A stretch of 64,000 nucleotides of DNA, from contig VDFB02193867.1 of NCBI GenBank assembly GCA_007258455.2, forward strand, positions 531,066,751 to 531,130,750, given 5' to 3'. Positions 11,200 through 23,007 of the stretch are shown piece by piece. The stretch is from Sequoia sempervirens (taxonomy: Eukaryota; Streptophyta; Pinopsida; Cupressales; Cupressaceae). Numbering within the stretch: position 1 is the stretch's first letter; each line of letters opens with the position of its first letter. The notes below the pieces were generated by a model that saw only the letters and a program-made list of their open reading frames with translations, was not told the DNA's origin and searched no databases. Both the position numbers and the translations under genes were made by a program.

Positions 11200-11760
11200 T
11201 GTATTCTATTTAGAAAACATGAATTGTCCTTTCGAATTGAATGATTAGTAAAAAATAACTTTGAAAGATTGAGGCTTAAAGGTATGTATTGCTCTAAGGA
11301 TAATTGATGAGGAGAAACCTTGATGGTGTGTTCCTGAGATGATTAAATGAGGAGCACTCAACAAAATTTATGGAAGAATGTCACCATGGATTTTGTGGTG
11401 AACATTATATGTCAAATACCACCACTCATAAATTTATGGGGATAGGTTATTAATAGCCAACATTATTTAGGGATATGACTAAGTTTGTAAAAGGATGTGA
11501 TGCTTGCCAAATATTTTTCAGAAAGTTGATGTTTACAGGTGCACTTCCCCTTAAAACCATTTTAGTGGAGGCTCCATTCTAGAAAGGGGGTATTGAATTC
11601 ATAGAGGAAATTGTAGAAAAGTCCAACAATGGATATGAGCCAATATTGGTTGCCACTGACTACTTTACAAAATGGGTGGAAGCAATTCCTACAAGAAATG
11701 CTACCTCAAAGATAGTGATTTTTTTTTTCTAAATAACATAATCACAAGGTTTGGTGTACC
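11200..11760 (+). pseudogene. Element D integrase, proximal half
   Basis: The HHCC region is decayed but visible as KFMGIGY and PTLFRDMTKFVKGCDACQIF (the C-x2-C pair is CDAC). The core follows with GALPLKTILVEAPF, GGIEFIEEIVE and ILVATDYFTKWVEAIPTRNA, where the TDYFTKW catalytic Asp is kept. The frame reaches RFGVP and then enters insertion X at 11761. The rest of the core is at 25587. Confidence 0.85.
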
Positions 11761-12230
11761 TGGTGTCACGAGGATTGCACCCTAGATGCTAAGCATGAAG
11801 CTCAGCAATCCCATGAAACATTGAAACACCTTTGAGCCTGTGGGTTGCTCACGTTGAAGGTGAATCTCTAGATTGTGGGTTGGTTCCCATTTTGATCTCC
11901 TAGAATCTAATGACTTGTGTGGGAAAAGGGATAAAGATTAATCTATGAAACTAAAGGAAACTCGAATGGTAAATTACTTCTAGGAGGTGATGTGCCAAAA
12001 AATACAATTATGCAGACTTATTCACAACTAATATTCTCAGAAAATTTGTAAACACAACTCAACTTGGGCACCTTGATCACATAAATGTTTCACTAAAAGG
12101 CTTTGCTTAATCTTTCCTTGCTAAGGAAAATAAGGTTTTCACAAATTAAGAGAAGAGATAAACTTTAGAGAACAATTAATGACCTATGATAAACTTCTAT
12201 TATGTACATGCATCAGTAAATGAGATAGAA
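11761..12230 (+). repeat. Left terminal arm of insertion X
   Basis: About 470 bases match, in inverted orientation, the right end of X (25581 back to about 25130). The match continues through AAATTAAGAGAAGAGATAAA and CATCAGTAAATGA. The outer 370-390 bases also match in direct orientation the block beginning at 24738. The remaining internal bases 12231-12389 are AT-rich with no gene, and then element A begins. Confidence 0.75.
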
Positions 12231-12565
12231 ATTTAAAGGTTTCTGATTTAAAACACATTAAACTTGTATCAAATCATTTAAAAGAGACAAAACACCAAAA
12301 ATTACAAAGGTAAACTCTGTTTTTATTGAATATCCTAAAGGAAACTCTACAAAACTCTAAACAAACTATTGAAAATAAAGTATTGATGTTGTAGACACCC
12401 AAAAATGTCCTCTTACAATACCTTGTCCCGACATTACATCATTTAGACATCTTGTAGCACCTTTTTCCCTAAGTACCCATGTCATCATCTAATTAGTTAA
12501 ATAAATCTTAGTTATTTGACTAATTTCATTTATTCCCTATTTATCCATAATCCATTTTTCTATAA

Positions 12566-12871
12566 TTAAATAAATTTGTTTATTTATCTAATTATTCATG
12601 ACCATTTATCATCTCTAATTAAATAATTATTTTAATTGTTTAATTATTCATTAATCTATACTTTTATAATTAAATAAATATTTATTTATTTAATTATTCA
12701 TGACCATTTATCCTCTCTAATTAAATAATTATTTGAATTGTTTAATTAGTCATTAATCAATACTTGTATAATTAAATAAATATTTATTTATTTAATTATT
12801 CATGACCATTTATCCTCTCTAATTAAATAATTATTTTAATTGTTTAATTAGTCATTTATCCATTCTCCTAT
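12566..12871 (+). repeat. Three 102-bp AT-rich sub-repeats inside the 5' LTR
   Basis: Units start near 12566, 12668 and 12770, each with AATTAAATAAATATTTATTT, a CATGACCATTTATC word and AATTAAATAATTATTT. Each unit contains TTAATTAAAT-type palindromes. The same array is in the 3' LTR at about 20297-20600, so it predates the insertion. Confidence 0.85.
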
Positions 12872-13182
12872 AATTAAATAAATTTGTATTTATTTAATTA
12901 TCCTTTTCACCGTAGTATATAATTAAATAATGATTTTACATTATTTAATTATCTTTCCACGTCATCCCTATCCTTTATTAGATAATGTTTTATCATTACT
13001 TAATAATTTTATCATTTCATTATCCTTCCCATCTTTTTAGGATTTATTTCCTTTAAAATAATAAATCAAAATCTTTCTATCTTTTTAAAATCTTATCTCA
13101 TCTCGTTGTATTTCCTCTTTTGTCAAAATATCAAATCCTTATTGAATCTTATCAAATCTTATCTTCGTCCACATAAAGGCTC

Positions 13183-13190
13183 TATAAATA
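13183..13190 (+). promoter_or_regulatory. TATA box of element A 5' LTR
   Basis: TATAAATA in the context GGCTCTATAAATACAGCC, well placed in the 3' third of the LTR. The identical position in the 3' LTR is 20913-20920. This is the likely RNA polymerase II promoter of the element. Confidence 0.75.
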
Positions 13191-13534
13191 CAGCCTCTTA
13201 CAATCCATTTAGAGGGTTGATTCTTAAGTACCCTCACTTTGTCAAAATCATTCTTTAGTCTTCCATATGTCTTTATCATTCTCCATTTGTCATTTTCATC
13301 AGGTCGTTATGCTATTGAATTGAACAACCAACATTCCTCCATTATCAATCCTTCAAAATCTCACATTCTCATGCAAGTGGAGAAGAGCAATGGAGATAAA
13401 TTGAGTTTAGCGTGGATTTGGGTTTGCATTCGTTTGTTATTGTGATTTTCATGCTTGCTCGTACTCTATTGTGCTAGTTAGGATTTGATATATTTCTTCT
13501 TTAGTTTTATATTTGATTTTCTCCTAATTACATT

Positions 13535-13552
13535 TGGTGAACCCGACGTGAA
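13535..13552 (+). other. Primer-binding site of element A
   Basis: TGGTGAACCCGACGTGAA begins two bases after the 5' LTR end. A TGG start at this position is typical for priming by the CCA end of a host tRNA. I did not assign the tRNA. Confidence 0.7.
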
Positions 13553-15309
13553 TCCCTTGATCTAGCTTGCTTTTTGTAGGTTTTATTGACTTTTTGTTGC
13601 AAATCTACCATTTTTTGGATAAAACCCCAGGTTTTACAAATTTCTTCATATCTTCTACAAAGCTGTGAATTTTTCTACAATATTTTCACATAATCTTGTG
13701 CATCATCTCAAGAGGCTATAGTAAAAAATTGAGGGTTTATCGTCATTTTTGTAGGAGTTATTGTGATTTTATGTTTTTTGATAAAATTGATTTTATGGAT
13801 GCAAATCGGTGAATTTTTCAGAAATTTTTATATTTTTGGAAAGATCTTGAAATTATAATAGGGGTCTATGGTTTATAGATTTAATTTGGAGGTCAAATAT
13901 AATGTGAAAAAATTTGATCTTCATTTTCTATATGGTTTTCACAAATCTGCATTTCTAGGTGCAAAACGGGGAATTTTTTTTACTTTTTTACATTTCTGGA
14001 AAGTTCTCAGAAAATTAGTAGGGATCTCTTGTTTGATTTTTTTATTTTTCAGATCAATAAAATCTTCAAATAATGAAATCTAATTCAGCTATGTCAAAAA
14101 CATGTATCTGAAATTGCAATTTTCTGATGAGCTTATTTTATTTTTTATGGCTGCATTATAATATCATTTTTTGATCTTGTAGGTGATCATAAGGAGCTTT
14201 AGTAGCAGCAATATCATTCATAGATAGCATATTGGAAAGAAAAAACTTCTAGGTGCACTCATTTAATCTTTCATCTCTTAATCTTGTTTGTCACACATTT
14301 GGATTTAGGCTCTTAAAATGAATATTGTCTTTGAGCACATATTGAAAATAGGATCTAAAATTAACCACTATCTTCCTACACATTTGGTTTTGGGTTAAAA
14401 AGAACAAGTGCTTCCATTGTTTGCATACACACATTTCATTTCTAAGGTCAATTAACAACTGCGAGTGTGAAACAAGTGTGTGTGTGATCAAAAACACCTT
14501 ACTTGGTTTGCTTTTGTCAAACCCTTCATAGGAGGCCTACTAGGGGATTTCATCACCCTTGGGGACAACCTCAATCAAAGTGTAAATCGAAAGACATGCT
14601 TGTTTGGGAGTTAAAATATTTTCACTCTTGGCTAAGCCCCAAAGAACGTTATACCTTTGGGAAGTGAAGGTGAAGGGTGGGTTACCCCTTTCTCCCAGCT
14701 ATGTGGCAATATTTTTCTTTCAAATCATTCCTTAGTCAACCTTGTGTAAACAAGCTTGAGACCTAACTAGCCATACCCCACTTGACTAGTCATAGGGCTT
14801 GTTGACGTGTTTTCCATGTGTGCTTGTTTAATACATTCATCATTACATTCTTCAAATTTTAAAATTCAAAACTTTCTTATGTGTCTTGCATGAGTGAATT
14901 ATGTGTGTACATGTGTGATCATTCATTTAAACATTTCCAAATCAAGTTAAACACCAAACACATAAAGACAAGTTACTCTACACCTTGTTCCAACACATTC
15001 ATATCCAATCACTTTCATCCTAATCACTCTTCTTAGTCACATCCTATCCATTTCATCCTAATCAATCCAAGTCATCCAATCTAATCATTCCACATCATCA
15101 CCATCACCAACCTAGTCCTAGTCATCACTTGTCAAAATGGTCCTAATCATAAGCCCAAGGTCATAATCCAAGGGGGCTATCCCTCTAGGCCAAATCATGA
15201 GACAAAACCTAAGCCCAAGATTATAATTCAAGGAGGCCCTCCCTAATGCAAATAATGAAAGAAAACCAAAACCTAAAATCATACTTTGAGGGGCTTCTCC
15301 TACCGCCTC
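13553..15309 (+). other. Long untranslated leader of element A
   Basis: About 1.75 kb between primer site and the first plausible coding region. It contains imperfectly repeated phrases such as GAATTTTTNAGAAATTTTTA and GAATTTTTTTTACTTTTTTA (13815-13990) and no convincing frame. From about 14,990 it becomes C/A/T-rich (repeated CATCCTAATCA-like words). Confidence 0.5.
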
Positions 15310-17798
15310 TAATGATGACATGAACTATGTTGCATAATTTGAGGAAGAAATCGATATGTAAGAGCTTACACACATGTGTGACACCATGCCCACATTTGAT
15401 AACAAAGTCCTAGCATCCCAACTTCAAAACTTTCTTCAAACACTTCACCAAATACCCCAACCCCTAGACTACCAAACCATACAAAGACTTCAAACCCTCT
15501 TCCAAAATTTTCAACAAATTAAATCACCCCAAATCAACATCTCCTAGCTCAAGCCAATCAATTCATCGCCACTTGCCAAATCTAACAACCACAACATCAT
15601 CCACTATCCATTCATTATCAACCAATGCCACCTCAACCTTATGTGTCTTCCCCTTCCACCTCATACCAATCTAATCCATCCACTTCTTTGCATGTCAATG
15701 CCACATCAACCTATCAAGCACATCACAACAAGCACATGTGAAATTAAGTTCTACCTTGCAACAAGGCCAAACTTCCTCATGTTCTAATGCAACCATTGAC
15801 AAGGGGAACACTAATCTAGGTCATGCACCCTATGAGTATATCACACCACTATCCAATCAAAATCCTATCCTAAATCCACCATGTCCTAGTCCTAATCCAA
15901 TGTTCCCTACACTTTCCAACCCATTAACCCCTTAATTACCCTTACCATCCTCTAATCCACTTGCTAATACATCAACTCCACATCTAAAGTATAAACATTA
16001 CAAACATAAACATGTGGAGTTTCCAAAATCCACCAACCCACTCAATCCATTCATTCCTCCATCCAATAAAAATCAAAACCCTAAGCCAACACCTTCCACC
16101 CCTACATCTTTAAAGGATGTGACCCAAGGGATACAAGCAAGGAATCAATTGTCGCCATGTCATTCAACACATATACTTGAACATACAAAAGAGTCCTCAA
16201 ACATCATGCTGAGTCCTTCAAGCCAACCATGTCATCCACAACCCCTTGAGCCAATTCAAGAGTCTCCCCTCGTAAGTCCAAGTCACCCTCTATCATGCTC
16301 ATATGTTGTTCACCATCAAGAACATGTCAAGTCTCTCCATGAGTCATCCCCTTCCACTTCAATCCAAGCAACCCAAGAGCTATGTCAAGAGCATTATCCT
16401 AAGCATGAAGATACATTAAATTCTCATTCTAATCAAGATCTAGGACCATCTAATGAACCCACTCATAACATACTTGGTCCTATTTATGATCGAGCTCCCC
16501 TATATGATCTTACCTATGATCAAGAAGGCCATGATGATCCTCTTAGCCAACTTTATGCATTCCATGGTCAAAATCCTATCACTTCACCTATCCATGAGAA
16601 AGAAACCTCCATTGCTCTTATCAACCCCCTACCTAGTCCTATCCATGATCCACAAACATTCACTTGTCATGATGAGACACATGCCTCCCAAGCCAGCATA
16701 GAAGATCAAACAAATACCTTGGATCTAAGTGAACACAATGCTAATCAAGATCCTAATGATCCTCCATCACCCACTACCGACCCCATTACAATTCATCCAT
16801 CATATCCACTTGGTCTTTCCACCCTCATTCATAATTGTTCCTCCTTAGAACAACAACAACCATTATCCACTTTTCCATCTCCATCTAATAAGCAACTTGT
16901 GTCTAGTGTTCCACCTACACCTAGTCCCATTGTCTATCACACACTCCAAACCATGAACTACCAAGGTAAGGGTTTAGGCCTTCATGAACATGGTATTTTG
17001 GAGCCCATCCATGTCAAAGTCCCTCCACACTCTTATGGTCTTGGATATACACCCCAAGGACACCAATCTCAAGATGTTGGTACTCCCTCCATCCATCCTA
17101 AGTCCATTTTCCATCATGAATCATATCATACACCTAAAACATATGTTTCCATCCCTCCTCTATCATCCTACAAATGTCAAAAGCATGTGACCGTACACCT
17201 TCCACCAGCCACTTTATCACCATTAATTCCAACTCCTAATATCACTCTATCCACTTTACCACCATTACTTCCAACACCTAATATCCCTACCACCCAACCA
17301 TCTTATCCATTTATCCATAAATACCCTAACATTCCTAATCATGACCAAAAAATGCACACATTGTATAAACATGAAGCTTCCACTCATTCCACCATACCCA
17401 TGGGATTCAAAAGCAAAAATTTCAATGCCTCTAGGTCTATAAAGTAAAAAATTCTAAGGACCCTCTTGCCTTAGGACATCAATACAAAAATTTTAAAGAA
17501 AAATCCATCTAAAAAGTTATGTAAGCCCATATCTCCAAAAGTAAATGCCAAAAATAAAATGGTTTGGTTCCCTAAGAAAAAGGAAAGCAAGTTAAATGAG
17601 GCATCTACATCACAAAAATCCCAACCATTCCCTTCCATACAAAATGCACATTCTATTCAAAAATTACAAAAAACCCACAAGCATAATAAAAGTCATAAAA
17701 ATACTAAGTATATGTGGGTACCTAAAGCACTACATCCACTATCCCCTAAGAAAACAACACCATTGCTTCCTACACCACATTCTCATCAAAAGATTTAA
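15310..17798 (+). pseudogene. Element A Pro/Ser/His/Thr-rich ORF with G-patch
   Basis: One frame runs from 15738 to 17798 (687 codons) broken only by single stops at 15933, 17445 and about 17475; the largest uninterrupted piece is 16014-17447 (477 aa). An upstream extension from about 15310 (HMCDTMPTFDNKVLASQLQN) seems to be the N-terminus in another frame. The protein is extremely rich in Pro, Ser, His, Thr and Gln with no capsid core, zinc knuckle or enzyme domain. A G-patch-like stretch lies at 16953-17061, and the C-terminal part has two W-x-PK words (MVWFPKKKE, YMWVPKALH). It may be the remains of a Gag/protease-linker fusion from a Tat-type element. Function is unknown. Confidence 0.7.
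16953..17061 (+). other. G-patch-like motif in the element A ORF
   Basis: The encoded stretch MNYQGKGLGLHEHGILEPI, 11 residues and then GLGYTPQ fits the glycine-patch consensus (hydrophobic-x2-x-GxGLGxxxxGxxxPI...GLGY). G-patches bind nucleic acid or helicase partners and occur in plant Tat-type and some retroviral polyproteins. Element B has a matching stretch near 57925-58080. Confidence 0.65.
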
Positions 17799-18291
17799 AT
17801 TTTATCACGATGTGTGCAACCGTTGGTCATGGTTCCCTTCCATTTCACAACAATTCCACATACCTCCATCCCCTCACCCTTCACTCATTATCCTACATAT
17901 TTCCCCCCCACCTTCCTATGGTCTATTCTTTTGGATAAGCCTCCCCATTCATCTTTTGCATAAGTCCTATATAATCCTTATCATCTTCCCTACATAATCC
18001 GCATTATAATCCACTATTTTCCTCCATAATCCACATCATAATCCATCATCTACCTACTCCATCTCTCCTTCATGTCATCCCTTACCAACATCTATGAGCA
18101 TAATGAAATTTGACATGGTCCATGCAATGACATCCATAGCTAGTGGGACTATCATCATTCATGGAACTAGACACTTGAGTCACTCCTATCCATATTCCCC
18201 TTCTCCTAGTAAAAAAGTCAAAAAGTTAAAGTTAAAAGAAAAAAGAGAAAAAAACAAAAAAAAGTAAAGAGAAATCCCTCATCCAATGGTA

Positions 18292-18350
18292 AAAACCTGG
18301 CAAACAGGTGCCCTGGATAAGTACCATGATGAAAACCTGGCAAACAAGCA
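18292..18350 (+). repeat. Duplicated hairpin motif ACCTGGCAAACAGGT
   Basis: AAACCTGGCAAACAGGTG at 18293-18310 and AAACCTGGCAAACAAGC at 18333-18349 flank GGATAAGTACCATGATG. The first copy can form a 5-bp stem (ACCTG/CAGGT) with a 5-base loop. The same duplicated motif with the same spacer occurs on the opposite strand in element B at 53582-53730. The region 17799-18290 before it is Cys/His/Pro-type C-rich sequence with no clear frame. Confidence 0.75.
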
Positions 18351-18652
18351 TCATGTATAGGTTGATCTTCTATGTCACTTACACTTGGGGGCACAATGTC
18401 TTATCTATCCAACCTATCATTTTCATGTCTTGTCATTTCCATCCTACCTACCATCTTTAGCCACCATACATTCCTATCATATTAAGTCCACTTATCCACC
18501 CTTCTCCTTTTGATCTTGATGAATACATAGGGGAAAAATGTTGAAACATTTTTTTTGGGTATCTCTTGACATACCTCATCCTTCCAAACAAACCTATCAT
18601 TATCCTATTGTCATAAGCTTTGTCATGAAAAACCCTAAGTATTGTACCTAGA

Positions 18653-20106
18653 ATGGGACATGTTATTCATATGCAACATAGTCTTTGGAAATCACATCCT
18701 TGCTCTCTTATGATGCATATATCCATTCCATTCACTATGACCTATCCTTTCCATCCATCCATCTATTATGAGCCTTTTATGCATTATCCCATCACCCACC
18801 CTTTCATCCATCAATCCCATTTATCTCCTTGCACCTCGACTAGGTTTTCCCCTTGTCATTGGTATCTAGCACAAAGGTTACTCAAATTTTCATCCTTTGA
18901 CACCTCAAAACATTTCAAATAAAAATAAAAATTAAAACATTTAAAAAAAAAAATTCAAAATATCCCCCAAAAATCCAAAAAATCAAAACATTTCAAAAAT
19001 CCAAAAAAAAATCAACATATTTCAAAAAATCAAATATTTTGAAAATACAAAAAAATTAGATTATCCCCAAAAATACAAAAAAAAATTAAATAGCCAACAA
19101 AAATCCAAGCAATAAAATCAATCCATCTAATTACTTCTTCCAATCATCCAACCATTCAACCAAATCAATTATCTTCATCAAAACCATTTCATCCAAGCAA
19201 CTCAATCAAATCAATCCAAGCAATAATCCAAATGCAAGTCAATCCTTAATCCATACCAATCAAGTCGATCAATCTTGTCAAATTATCCAATCACATCCTT
19301 TGGTCTTGATCCTAATCTAATCAATCAATCAATTATCATCATCCTTGTGTTGATCTATGGATATGTCGTTCCCTGCAATGACAACACTATCATCATCAAT
19401 CAAAGTCATTCAGTCAATTATGAATCATCCTTGTGTTGATCTAGGGATATGTCGCTCCCCGCAATGACAACACTATCATCATCAATCAATCCATCAATCA
19501 ACAGTTTACAACTTGACAAGGGCACTACCTTTTTTTTTTTAATCATTTGTGCATGCTTGCTTGTTGTGTTATCATTTTATCTTGCATTTGTATCAAATCC
19601 ATATCATTCCAGCTAATATTCATATCTTGTGCATGTTGGAATAGCTTTTTTCACAATACTTTGCATCTAAGGTCATATCATACCTTTTGTGCATTAGGAA
19701 TTTAATGCTCTAATTTTACTTCCTCATACATCGAGACAAGGTTGTATTACACTAGGGCATGAGACAAATCACCACCTTGGTCCTTATATCTTGGTGCATA
19801 AAGTCTAGTGCTACATCAAACATCATGGTTGCTCACCTTCATTGCAACGTAACGTATCATTCATCTCCTTCATCCACTTCCTATCTTGCATCATTCATCT
19901 TGTCTATCCTTATCATTTCATTTCAAGAGCATACTCGTGTTTGTTCAAGCTGCCTATCCTCTCGACGGGGCATCATCATCCCATCATCATATTTCTACAT
20001 CATCATTATCCTATCTTTCCTTCATCATCCATTTTCTTTTATCCATATCTTAGCTTCTTTGAAATGATGTTACTTGACACAGATCTCATCATCTCAAACA
20101 TCATCT
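18653..20106 (+). other. 3' non-coding region of element A with A-rich tract and repeats
   Basis: 18,653-18,922 is a chance-like C/T-rich frame. From 18,920 to 19,110 there is an A-rich degenerate tract of AAAAATCCAAAAAATCAAAAC words, the counterpart of the T-rich tract at 53125-53250 in element B. A 62-66-bp block (start ATCCTTGTGTTGATCTA) is present at about 19341 and again at 19428, an offset near 88 bases. No pol sequence is found. Confidence 0.6.
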
Positions 20107-20121
20107 CAAAGAGGGGCAAAA
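20107..20121 (+). other. Polypurine tract of element A
   Basis: CAAAGAGGGGCAAAA lies immediately before the 3' LTR. It is the plus-strand primer site for reverse transcription. The core AAAGAGGGGCAAA is identical to that of element B (48059-48073 on the minus strand). Confidence 0.85.
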
Positions 20122-21262
20122 TTTAGACACCCAAAAATGTCCTCTTACAATACCTTGTCCCGACATTACATCATTTAGACATCTTGTAGCATATTTTTCC
20201 CTAAGTACCCATGTCATCAACTAATTAGATAAATAAATCTTAGTTATTTGACTAATTCCATTTATTCCCTATTTATCCATAATCCATTTTTCTATAATTA
20301 AATAAATATTTATTTATCTAATTATTCATGACCATTTATCCTCTCTAATTAAATAATTATTTTAATTGTTTAATTAGTCATTAATCTATACTTTTATAAT
20401 TAAATAAATATTTATTTATTTAATTATTCATGACCATTTATCCTCTCTAATTAAATAATTATTTGAATTGTTTAATTAGTCATTAATCTATACTTTAATA
20501 ATTAAATAAATATTTATTTATTTAATTATTCATGACCATTTATCCTCTCTAATTAAATAATTATTTTAATTGTTTAATTAGTCATTTATCCATTCTCCTA
20601 TAATTAAATAAATTTGTATTTATTTAATTATCCTTTTCACCGTAGTCTATAATTAAATAATGATTTTACATTATTTAATTATCTTTCCACATCATCCCTA
20701 TCCTTTATTAGATAATGCTTTATCATTATTTAATAATTTTATCATTTCATTATCCTTCCCATCTTTTTAGGATTTATTTCCTTTAAAACAATAAATCAAA
20801 ATCCTTCTATCTTTTTAAAATCTTATCTCATCTCGTTGTATTTCCTCTTTTGTCAAAAACACAAATCCTTATCGAATCTTATCAAATCTTATCTCTGTCC
20901 ACATCAAGGCTCTATAAATATAGCCTCTTACAATCCATTTAGAGGGTTGATTCTTAAGTATCCTCACTCTGTCAAAATCATTCTTCAGTCTTCCATCTGT
21001 CTCTATCATTCTCTATTTGTATTTTTCATTAGGTCGTTATGTTGTTGAATTGAGCAACCAACATTCCTCCATTATCAATCCTTCAAAATCTCACATTCTC
21101 ATGCAGGTGTAGAAGAGCAATGGAGATAAATCGAGTTTAGCGTGGATTTGGGTTTGCATTCGTTTGTTATTGTGATTTTCATGCTTGCTCGTACTCTATT
21201 GTGCTAGTTAGGATTTGATATATTTCCATTTTAGTTTTATATTTGATTTTCTCCTAATTACA
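20122..21262 (+). repeat. Element A 3' LTR
   Basis: The LTR is 1,141 bp, collinear with 12390-13532, including the 102-bp sub-repeats (about 20297-20600) and TATA box at 20913-20920. The first dinucleotide has decayed from TG to TT. It ends CTAATTACA and is followed by the GTTGT flank. Confidence 0.93.
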
Positions 21263-23007
21263 GTTGTATTAAAACTGTAATAAATGAAAGTTGAGTTACA
21301 AGTCTTTCTCAATGTATAAAAAAATAACTCCAAGAGCTAGGAGGTGGCAGAAATAGCTAATTAAAAGTGAAAAATATCTCCAAAATCCCTCTCATGAGCA
21401 AACATAAAAAACCATAAAAAAGGGGAGTCAGAACTGAAGCAAACTAAACTCAATCAGTTGCAAACTCCTCTCCTCAATGTGCATGATCAAAAGACCTCCA
21501 AAACTGATTTAAAACTGAGGTTATGTCTCAAAAACCTCCATGAATAATGGTCTCAAACAACAAGATCTTCAAAAGACTGATAATTGACTCCAAGTCAAAG
21601 AAAACACAATACTCCAGATCATTCCCTCTGACTTCAGTTCTACTTCACTTTTGTTTTTTGCATGACTTTGGGGAAAAGATAACTGTTTGATTAAATATTA
21701 AAGATAATTTGTTATGATTATTTAAATATTTAACATGTGATAGTCCTCCCTTTTTTGCATTACATGCTAAATATTAAGGTAATAAATAAAATATTACCTT
21801 TAATATTTAATTACATGGTTTGTTTTGTCTAACATTATGCAAGAAACACAAGTGAACACTCCACTTCAAAATCAAATGTTAAATCCACCTTCAAACTCAT
21901 GGGCTCCTTTGATGATTAGCTCTTTTGACTTAAAAGTCATAGACCATGGCATAATAATGTGAAATCATTTATCCTTTTTTTTAAAACATAGTAAAAAATA
22001 CTTATCCTTCGAATTAGGGATGCAAGTAATTAAAAGCACTTTTGAAACCCTAAACATTTCATTTTTCACTTCTCCAATTTGCAAGCATGCTATTGCACTA
22101 CTATGATGGGTAGGGTTCGAACTGGAGCCTGAATCTTACCATTTTTTGCCATTTCTAGGAGATTCCCATGGGGATTTAGAAAGAAAATATAGAGGTGAAC
22201 TTTTTGATACAAATATGAATAATGTTTTTCCATTTTGAAAGGATTTTTTTGGCTTTTAGGCTACAACCTATCATATTTCTCTGATGTCTTTCATTTTGTT
22301 TTCTTTTGTTGGTGTTATCATCATTCTAAGGCCACCTTCGAAGCTTTTAATCCATGGGTTTTGAATGTATTTTTTGTGAGAAAATGAGGTAAGCTTTTCT
22401 CCATCGAAACTTGCATTTCCTTCTTTTTCTTCAGCGAGATATGGATTTTAAGCTTCTAGGTTTTTCCCTTTTTGTGAAATTGCTTGAGGGCTTTCTTTAT
22501 CTCCTAAATCTGATTAAAGAGAGACAATATGCTCATTTTCTAATAGAAATAAAAAAGAAAGACCTCTTGATGAAAGGTTGCGGCTTATTAAGTTTTTGGG
22601 TATCTTTTAAAACTTTGCAAAAGTTTGAAACATTCTCCATTTTTGGCTTCTTTATGATTATATTAGAGGTTTTTAAAACCCCAAGTTGTGGCTTGAAACC
22701 TAAATCTTTTGGGTCTTTTTTGTTTTGAAAATGCTTGAGGGTTTGCTCCACCTTCCTATATGTGATAATAAGAGACAAATATTATTCATTTTTTTGAATG
22801 AAACAAAGAAATTTCCTCTCCATCAAAGGCCGCGGCTTTATAATCTTTCTGGGCATTTGTTTTCTCTGCTGAAATGAAGCATTTTATGCATCATATAGCT
22901 GTAATACCATGTAATAGAGCCCAAAAATGTCATAATCACCTTTGCTATGATAAGATCGTGCAAGATCATAATATGAACGATATTTCATGAAAGGATGGTC
23001 AGCTTAA
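21263..23007. other. Internal sequence of insertion X, AT-rich, no gene recognised
   Basis: This continues X after nested element A. It contains AT-rich promoter-like sequence (TTAAATATTAAAG words near 21690-21830) and a T-rich stretch at 22,000-22,890. The frames at 22411-22728 look like chance. A GGTTCGAACTGG word near 22114 resembles a tRNA T-arm, but no tRNA fold surrounds it. Confidence 0.5.

Larger units (their letters stand above)
8090..11760 (+). mobile_element. Element D: Ty3/gypsy pol pseudogene (proximal part)
   Basis: A decayed gypsy polyprotein reads left to right as protease, archaeal-type RNase H, reverse transcriptase, RNase H and the first half of integrase. The frame is interrupted at 11,760 inside the integrase core by insertion X, and the rest resumes at 25,587 after a GTACC duplication. 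Stops and frame changes occur throughout. The RNase H lies between protease and RT, unlike element B in this window, which carries its extra RNase H after the canonical one. The stretch 9421-9790 is a linker (DNIYNXQVFNDDQQIYEF and following) without a recognised domain. LTRs for D are not visible; the left side is lost in the N gap. Confidence 0.85.
12390..13532 (+). repeat. Element A 5' LTR
   Basis: The LTR is 1,143 bp, beginning TGTAGACACCCAAAAATGTC and ending TCTCCTAATTACA. It contains three AT-rich 102-bp sub-repeats, a TATA box and a T/C-rich R-U5 part. It is highly similar along its length to 20122-21262. Confidence 0.93.
12390..21262 (+). mobile_element. Element A: non-autonomous Tat-type LTR retrotransposon
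   Basis: Two direct LTRs (12390-13532 and 20122-21262) bound the element. They start TGTAGACACCC (TTTAGACACCC in the 3' copy) and end CTAATTACA. Flanks are GATGT on the left and GTTGT on the right, a 5-bp target duplication with one mismatch. A primer site follows the 5' LTR and a polypurine tract precedes the 3' LTR. The interior holds a Pro/Ser/His-rich frame with a G-patch but no recognisable protease, RT, RNase H or integrase, so it must have depended on another element. LTR start, polypurine tract and the hairpin motif match element B, placing A in the same Tat-type lineage. The LTRs differ by only a few percent by eye. Confidence 0.9.

Noticed and set aside
12566..12871. CRISPR-like array
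   Set aside because: The repeats are contiguous, AT-rich and in both LTRs of a plant retrotransposon, without unique spacers.
16014..17447. A host proline-rich cell-wall protein gene
   Set aside because: No signal peptide or repeated SPPPP/PPVxK units; it lies inside an LTR pair and contains a G-patch as in Tat-type elements.
22100..22140. tRNA-like GGTTCGAACTGG word
   Set aside because: No matching acceptor, D or anticodon arms in the surrounding sequence.
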